Source of the DNA: Treponema sp. Marseille-Q4130
GTDB lineage: Bacteria > Spirochaetota > Spirochaetia > Treponematales > Treponemataceae
DNA: 64,000 nt
Direction: 5' to 3'
Assembly (NCBI RefSeq): GCF_014334325.1
Contig: NZ_JACSET010000002.1
Location: 124,001-188,000, forward strand
Each line of letters begins with the position of its first letter. Position 1 is the first letter of the stretch. Positions 60,240 through 64,000 of the stretch are shown here, piece after piece. The notes beneath the pieces were generated by a model, which did not search any database, was not told the origin of the DNA, and was given only the letters and a program-made list of their open reading frames with translations. Position numbers and translations under genes: made by a program.

Positions 60240-61442
60240 CTACAGTATAAGCCACTTCCGCCAATTCGGCAATATTTTATCGTTGAACGATTCGAAAGCG
60301 TGCGGCAACGACGAGGTGATGACGGGCGGAAGACCGACGGGATTTTCGCCGATGCGCACTTCGTACGCGTGAAGAAAAAAAGTTCGGGCTTTGTCGATGC
60401 GGCTTCCTCCGTACGCCGTATCGCCTAAAAGCGGAAAACCGTGAAAAGCGGACTGGGCGCGGATTTGATGCATACGCCCCGTTTCGATTTCGTATTCGAC
60501 GAGCGTTACGCTTCGTCCCTTGTACGATGCGCGGCAAAGGGGCTTCGCTTTTGTGATCGCGCGTTTTGCGCCGTGCATTGCGGCGAGCGAGTCCGATGCC
60601 GCGCCGTTTGCTGCGCACACGGTTTTGTCCGCTTGACCGCTTGCACGATTTTGCACGTCGCCCGTGCCGCTTGCGAGGTTTTGTACGTCGCCCGCACCGG
60701 CCGTACTGCCGGACACGACGCGCACGGTATAAAAGAGCGCTTTCGGCTCATCGTTTTTTTTAATAAAATCTTCCCACACGCATTCGCTTTCCATAGCACC
60801 ATGGATGAGCGCGATGTATTTTTTTTGTATGCGATGCGCTTTAAGCTCTCTCGAAAACCATGCAGCTCCTTCAAGGCTCCACGAAAAAAAAAGGATGCCC
60901 GTCGTATTTTTGTCGAGGCGGTGGAGGGGGCCTGCGACAAAAGAGAGCGAGCGTTTTTCTTTCGGCACGGATGCATCGTAATAGACGGCGATTTTTTCGG
61001 CAATCGAATTTTTTCCTTGAACCGCCACACCGTACGGTTTGTCGATGACGAGAAAATGTTCGTTTGCAAAAATGACGGTGTAGGGCAGGGGGGCTGCTTT
61101 GTTCTCTCGCCGATTTTCGATCGGGTTATTTTCGCTGTCCGAAGTATTTTTATCGCCGGATAAAGTGGGTACGTGTTCGTGTGAATCTTTTTCGATATCG
61201 GTGCCGTATTTTTCGCTGCCGGAGGAGTTTTCGTTTTGCAGCAAAAACGATGCGATCGATATGACATCTCCGCTTTCGATGCGCGCATCGGGTTTTACGC
61301 GTCGAGCGTTGACGAGGATGAGGCCTTTGCGGAGGGCGCCGTACACGGAAGAAAGGTTTACGCCGTGCAAAAAGCGGCGGAGCACTCTGTCGACCCGTCT
61401 TCCGCCGTCGTCGCTTCCCGCAGCAAAATCCGTAAAATCCAT
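60240..61442 (-). CDS. RluA-family pseudouridine synthase with an internal repeat insert
   Basis: 400 residues. S4-type domain at 1-70 (RRVDRVLRRFLHGVNLSSVYGALRKGLILVN); catalytic GPLHRLDKNTTGILFFSWS with Asp of HRLDKNT; TLVEYEIETGRMHQIRAQ and GFPLLGDTAYGG. Close to RluC/RluD. An insert near residues 245-300 contains two 10-residue repeats (GAGDVQNLAS and GTGDVQNRAS) encoded by 30-bp tandem copies. The substrate uridine is not known. Divergent from trpS across 49 nt. Confidence 0.88.
   Translation of the reverse strand: MDFTDFAAGSDDGGRRVDRVLRRFLHGVNLSSVYGALRKGLILVNARRVKPDARIESGDVISIASFLLQNENSSGSEKYGTDIEKDSHEHVPTLSGDKNTSDSENNPIENRRENKAAPLPYTVIFANEHFLVIDKPYGVAVQGKNSIAEKIAVYYDASVPKEKRSLSFVAGPLHRLDKNTTGILFFSWSLEGAAWFSRELKAHRIQKKYIALIHGAMESECVWEDFIKKNDEPKALFYTVRVVSGSTAGAGDVQNLASGTGDVQNRASGQADKTVCAANGAASDSLAAMHGAKRAITKAKPLCRASYKGRSVTLVEYEIETGRMHQIRAQSAFHGFPLLGDTAYGGSRIDKARTFFLHAYEVRIGENPVGLPPVITSSLPHAFESFNDKILPNWRKWLIL
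60639..60698 (-). repeat. in-frame 30-bp tandem repeat inside the RluA-type gene
   Basis: Two copies (60639-60668, 60669-60698) with about 24 of 30 identical bases, encoding GDVQN-type words. Frame is preserved. Confidence 0.7.
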
Positions 61443-61491
61443 AACCGACGACAGTATAGCTTACATCCGCGTGATGTGCTATATTCAAGCA

Positions 61492-62586
61492 ATGAACGAA
61501 CGCGATGAAATACAGTATGCCGACGAGAGCGGCACCTACGAAGCTTCTCTCGCCAAAAGCCGGGAAATCGAAAAAGATATTCAACTCAATCCGAAAAAAT
61601 ACCGCGTACTCACGGGCGACCGTCCGACGGGAAGGCTGCACATCGGGCACTATTTCGGCTCGCTTCAAAACCGCGTGCGGCTGCAAAATCTCGGCGTTCC
61701 GACTATGGTGCTGATCGCCGACTACCAAGTGCTCACCGATCACGACGCTTTCCGCGAAATCAGCCAAAATACGAAACAGCTCGTCATCGATTATCTCGCG
61801 GCGGGGATCAAACCGGGAAAAGATGTCGTCATCTATCCGCACAGCTGCGTACCCGAATGCAATCAGCTCATGCTGCCGTTTTTGACGCTCGTGTCGAACG
61901 CGGAACTTATGCGGAACCCGACGGTCAAAGAGGAAATACAGTCCGCCGGTATAAAAAACGTAAACGCCGGCATGTACACGTATCCCGTCCATCAGGCATG
62001 CGATATTCTCTTTTGTAAAGCGAACGTCGTTCCCGTCGGAAAGGATCAGCTTCCGCACCTCGAAATGACGCGCACGATCGCGCGGCGCTTCAACGACCGC
62101 TTTGCAAAAGACGCTCCCGTGTTTCCCGAACCCTATGCGCTCCTTTCGAAAACGCCGAATATCAAAGGGCTTGACGGCAGCCAAAAGATGAGCAAAAGTC
62201 GCGGCAATGCGATCATGCTGTGCGCGAGCGAAGACGAAACGGCGGCTTTGATACAAAAAGCGAAAACCGACGGCGAGCGGCGGATTACCTACGATCCGGT
62301 AAATCGTCCGGAAGTGGCGAACCTTTTGCAGCTCATTTCGCTGTGCACGGATGAAGCTCCCGAATCGATTGCCGAGCGTATCGGAGACGGCGGCGGAAAA
62401 ATGCTTAAAAGCCTGCTCGCCGAAAGCCTCAACGAAAAACTCCGCCCGCTCCGCGCCGAGCGGAAAAAACTCGAAAAGGACGAAGCGTATATCAAAACTG
62501 TCCTCACCGACGGCATACGAAGTGCACGCGCTGTTGCGGAAAAAACGCTCGACGAAGTGCGGACGGTCATGAACATGGCGATATAG
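61492..62586 (+). CDS. trpS: tryptophanyl-tRNA synthetase
   Basis: 364 residues from ATG at 61492; the frame is open further left over the RluA-type gene, but the family begins here. RLHIGHYFGSL is the HIGH motif (about 50) and GSQKMSKSRGN the KMSKS loop (about 230). NPTVKEEIQSAGI, FPVHQACDILF-type (YPVHQACDIL) and PVGKDQLPHLEMTRTIARRFN suit class Ic. Ribosome site is weak. Confidence 0.95.
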   Translation: MNERDEIQYADESGTYEASLAKSREIEKDIQLNPKKYRVLTGDRPTGRLHIGHYFGSLQNRVRLQNLGVPTMVLIADYQVLTDHDAFREISQNTKQLVIDYLAAGIKPGKDVVIYPHSCVPECNQLMLPFLTLVSNAELMRNPTVKEEIQSAGIKNVNAGMYTYPVHQACDILFCKANVVPVGKDQLPHLEMTRTIARRFNDRFAKDAPVFPEPYALLSKTPNIKGLDGSQKMSKSRGNAIMLCASEDETAALIQKAKTDGERRITYDPVNRPEVANLLQLISLCTDEAPESIAERIGDGGGKMLKSLLAESLNEKLRPLRAERKKLEKDEAYIKTVLTDGIRSARAVAEKTLDEVRTVMNMAI

Positions 62587-62593
62587 GGAAAGT

Positions 62594-63355
62594 ATGAACA
62601 TCATTTCGTGGAACGTAAACGGTATCCGCGCCGTTGAAAAAAAAGGATTTGTCGACTGGCTCGCCTCTTGCGGTGCCGATATCGTGTGCATTCAGGAAAC
62701 GAAAGCAAAACCCGAACAGCTTTCGTCCGCTCTTTTGCAGCCCGATACCTACACGTCCTTTTTTGCATCGGCACAAAGGGCGGGCTACAGCGGCACGGCG
62801 CTCTATACGAAAAAAGCGCCCGACAAAGTCGAATACCTCGGAGATGCCGCCTACGACGAGGAAGGAAGGGTCGTGAGCGCATATTTCGGAAAACTCGTCG
62901 TCATAAGCGCGTATTTTCCGAACAGTCAAGACGGCGGCAAACGGCTCGAATACAAGCTCGGCTTTTGCGCTTCGATTTTAAACTATCTCGATACGCTCGT
63001 CAAAAAAGGTTTCGACGTCGTGCTGTGCGGCGACTACAATATCGCGCATAAACCGATCGATTTGGCAAACCCTAAAGCGAACGAAGGCAATGCGGGCTAT
63101 CTTCCCGAAGAGCGGGCGTGGATGGACGAATTTACCTCGCGCGGCTATACGGATACGTTCCGAATGTTTTGCGCGGAACCCAAACGGTATACGTGGTGGA
63201 GTTACCGCTTTCACGCGAGGGAAAAAAATATCGGATGGAGAATCGATTATCAGTGCGTAAACGAAAGCTTTGCACCGCACGTAATATCGAGCGAGATTTT
63301 GAGCGACGTTACAGGAAGTGATCACTGTCCGATACGGCTCGAAGTCGACGCATAA
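62594..63355 (+). CDS. xth: exodeoxyribonuclease III / AP endonuclease
   Basis: 253 residues. NIISWNVNGIRAVEKKGF, CIQETKA (metal Glu), YSGTALYTK, GDYNIAHKPIDLANPK (Asp-Asn), YTWWSYRFHAREKNIGWRIDY and GSDHCPI (catalytic Asp-His). 3'-5' exonuclease and AP endonuclease in base excision repair. It is 7 nt after trpS. Confidence 0.96.
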   Translation: MNIISWNVNGIRAVEKKGFVDWLASCGADIVCIQETKAKPEQLSSALLQPDTYTSFFASAQRAGYSGTALYTKKAPDKVEYLGDAAYDEEGRVVSAYFGKLVVISAYFPNSQDGGKRLEYKLGFCASILNYLDTLVKKGFDVVLCGDYNIAHKPIDLANPKANEGNAGYLPEERAWMDEFTSRGYTDTFRMFCAEPKRYTWWSYRFHAREKNIGWRIDYQCVNESFAPHVISSEILSDVTGSDHCPIRLEVDA

Positions 63356-63597
63356 CCCCAACGCTTCCGAAGGTAGCGGTTTCGCTTTTTTACTCGTGCG
63401 GAGAAGTTAATATCGATAGAATATGGAGGTAGGATAAAAAGCGCCGTCTGAAATATCGTCGTCGCTTTTTATCTCGAGTTTGTGCGGATGTTTGCGAAGG
63501 ATATGTACACATATCGTTTTTATGAAAATCGAATGAATACGATACAGTGTATTTTCGCAAACTCGAGTATTGAACGTGTGCGCTCTCGCGCACCGCT

Positions 63598-63638
63598 AAA
63601 AACTTTTTCGGAAGTTGCAACTTCCTGCAAAAGTTTTT
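63598..63638 (+). promoter_or_regulatory. palindrome before the nitroreductase gene
   Basis: A perfect 16-bp palindrome GGAAGTTGCAACTTCC (63610-63625) inside an outer AAAACTTTT/AAAAGTTTT dyad, 10 nt before the Shine-Dalgarno. It may be an operator, or a stem followed by TTTTT (attenuator). Confidence 0.5.
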
Positions 63639-63650
63639 ATGGGAGGTACT

Positions 63651-64000
63651 ATGAACGAAATCATCGATGCGATAAAAGCGCGGCGGAGTACAAAGAGCTT
63701 TAAAAGCGATGCCGTGTCGAAGGAAATCATCGCTCGCGTCATTGAAGCGGGACTCTATGCCGCGAGCGCGCAGGGAAAACAGGTGCCGATCATCGTCGCC
63801 GTGACAAATAAAAAACTCCGCGACCGATTGTCGGATATGAACCGCAAAGTCGGCGGTTGGGACGAGGGCTTCGATCCGTTTTACGGAGCGCCCGTCGTGC
63901 TCATCGTGCTTGCCGACAAAAACTGGCCGAACCGCGTCTACGACGGGAGCCTCGTTATCGGAAACATGATGCTCGCCGCACATGCGCTCAAAATCGGAAG
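63651..64000 (+). CDS. nitroreductase-family flavoprotein (N-terminal part)
   Basis: Starts at ATG behind GGGAGGTACT and runs 116 codons to the right edge. MNEIIDAIKARRSTKSFKSDAVSKEIIARVIEAGLYAASAQGKQ is the FMN-binding start of the nitroreductase family, followed by GAPVVLIVLADKN and LVIGNMMLAAHAL. The rest lies outside. Role: NAD(P)H-dependent reduction of nitro or quinone compounds; no closer identification. Confidence 0.88.
   Translation, partial: MNEIIDAIKARRSTKSFKSDAVSKEIIARVIEAGLYAASAQGKQVPIIVAVTNKKLRDRLSDMNRKVGGWDEGFDPFYGAPVVLIVLADKNWPNRVYDGSLVIGNMMLAAHALKIG

Noticed and set aside
61150-62691. Long minus-strand open frame across trpS
   Set aside because: Antisense shadow; trpS is clear on the other strand.

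Overview
The window reads as a chromosomal segment of a spirochaete of the genus Treponema, with roughly half G+C by eye. The evidence is gene content and order: a FlgN-like gene with flgK, flgL, fliW and csrA; two flaB core flagellin genes next to flaG and fliD; a P83/100-type coiled-coil protein; a bactofilin; many TPR exported proteins; rpsF-ssb-rpsR-rplI-dnaB; and an outer-membrane protein gene with a homopolymeric G tract in its promoter, a habit known from T. pallidum. The G+C suggests an oral or gut species of the T. socranskii kind rather than T. denticola or T. pallidum, but this is an inference.

Layout. 1-8.7 kb: lysine-rich histone-like protein (cut by the left edge), bactofilin and TPR proteins, MtaB tRNA methylthiotransferase, tRNA-Pro, FemAB-type ligase, outer-membrane protein, CPBP protease, Mrp ATPase. 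8.7-21 kb: flagellar block. The plus-strand operon flgN-flgK-flgL-fliW-csrA faces a minus-strand block of flaB, flaB, flaG, fliD, a PilZ-type membrane protein, a small conserved gene, tsaE and tsaB. Two sigma-28 promoters with the same 16-nt spacing are visible. The leader of the upstream flaB carries an 8-bp hairpin with AGGA in its loop plus a GGAGG Shine-Dalgarno, as expected for a FliW/CsrA-controlled flagellin mRNA. 21-30 kb: RdgB, an Rpn-type nuclease, a divergent sigma-70-like protein, the G-tract outer-membrane protein, 3-hydroxyacyl-CoA dehydrogenase, NrnA, ornithine carbamoyltransferase and tRNA-Met, with two inverted copies of a non-coding MITE-like repeat. 29.4-33.6 kb: anaerobic ribonucleotide reductase locus (nrdR, nrdD, nrdG) in which nrdD lacks its glycyl-radical tail; the tail lies on a separate gene, fused to a CPNC redoxin domain and preceded by a perfect consensus promoter.

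33.6-42 kb: biotin ECF transporter (BioY, ATPase, EcfT), monomeric [FeFe] hydrogenase, purine permease with dCMP deaminase, YegP-like protein, Lnt, a divergent galactokinase-like GHMP kinase. 43-50 kb: SurE, TPR and NHL-repeat exported proteins, RlmN, TPR proteins, RsmD, ankyrin-repeat protein. 51.6-55.2 kb: rpsF-ssb-rpsR-rplI-dnaB. 55-64 kb: P83/100-like protein, alpha/beta hydrolase, PcnB-type nucleotidyltransferase, a P-loop/Asp23-like fusion, RluA-type pseudouridine synthase, TrpS, exonuclease III and a nitroreductase cut by the right edge.

Work worth following up: the split NrdD with a redoxin-fused glycyl-radical subunit; the G11 promoter spacer; the CsrA-type flagellin leader; the paired MITE-like elements; and the divergent sigma-like protein. 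All function calls come from reading motifs in the sequence; no database search was run.
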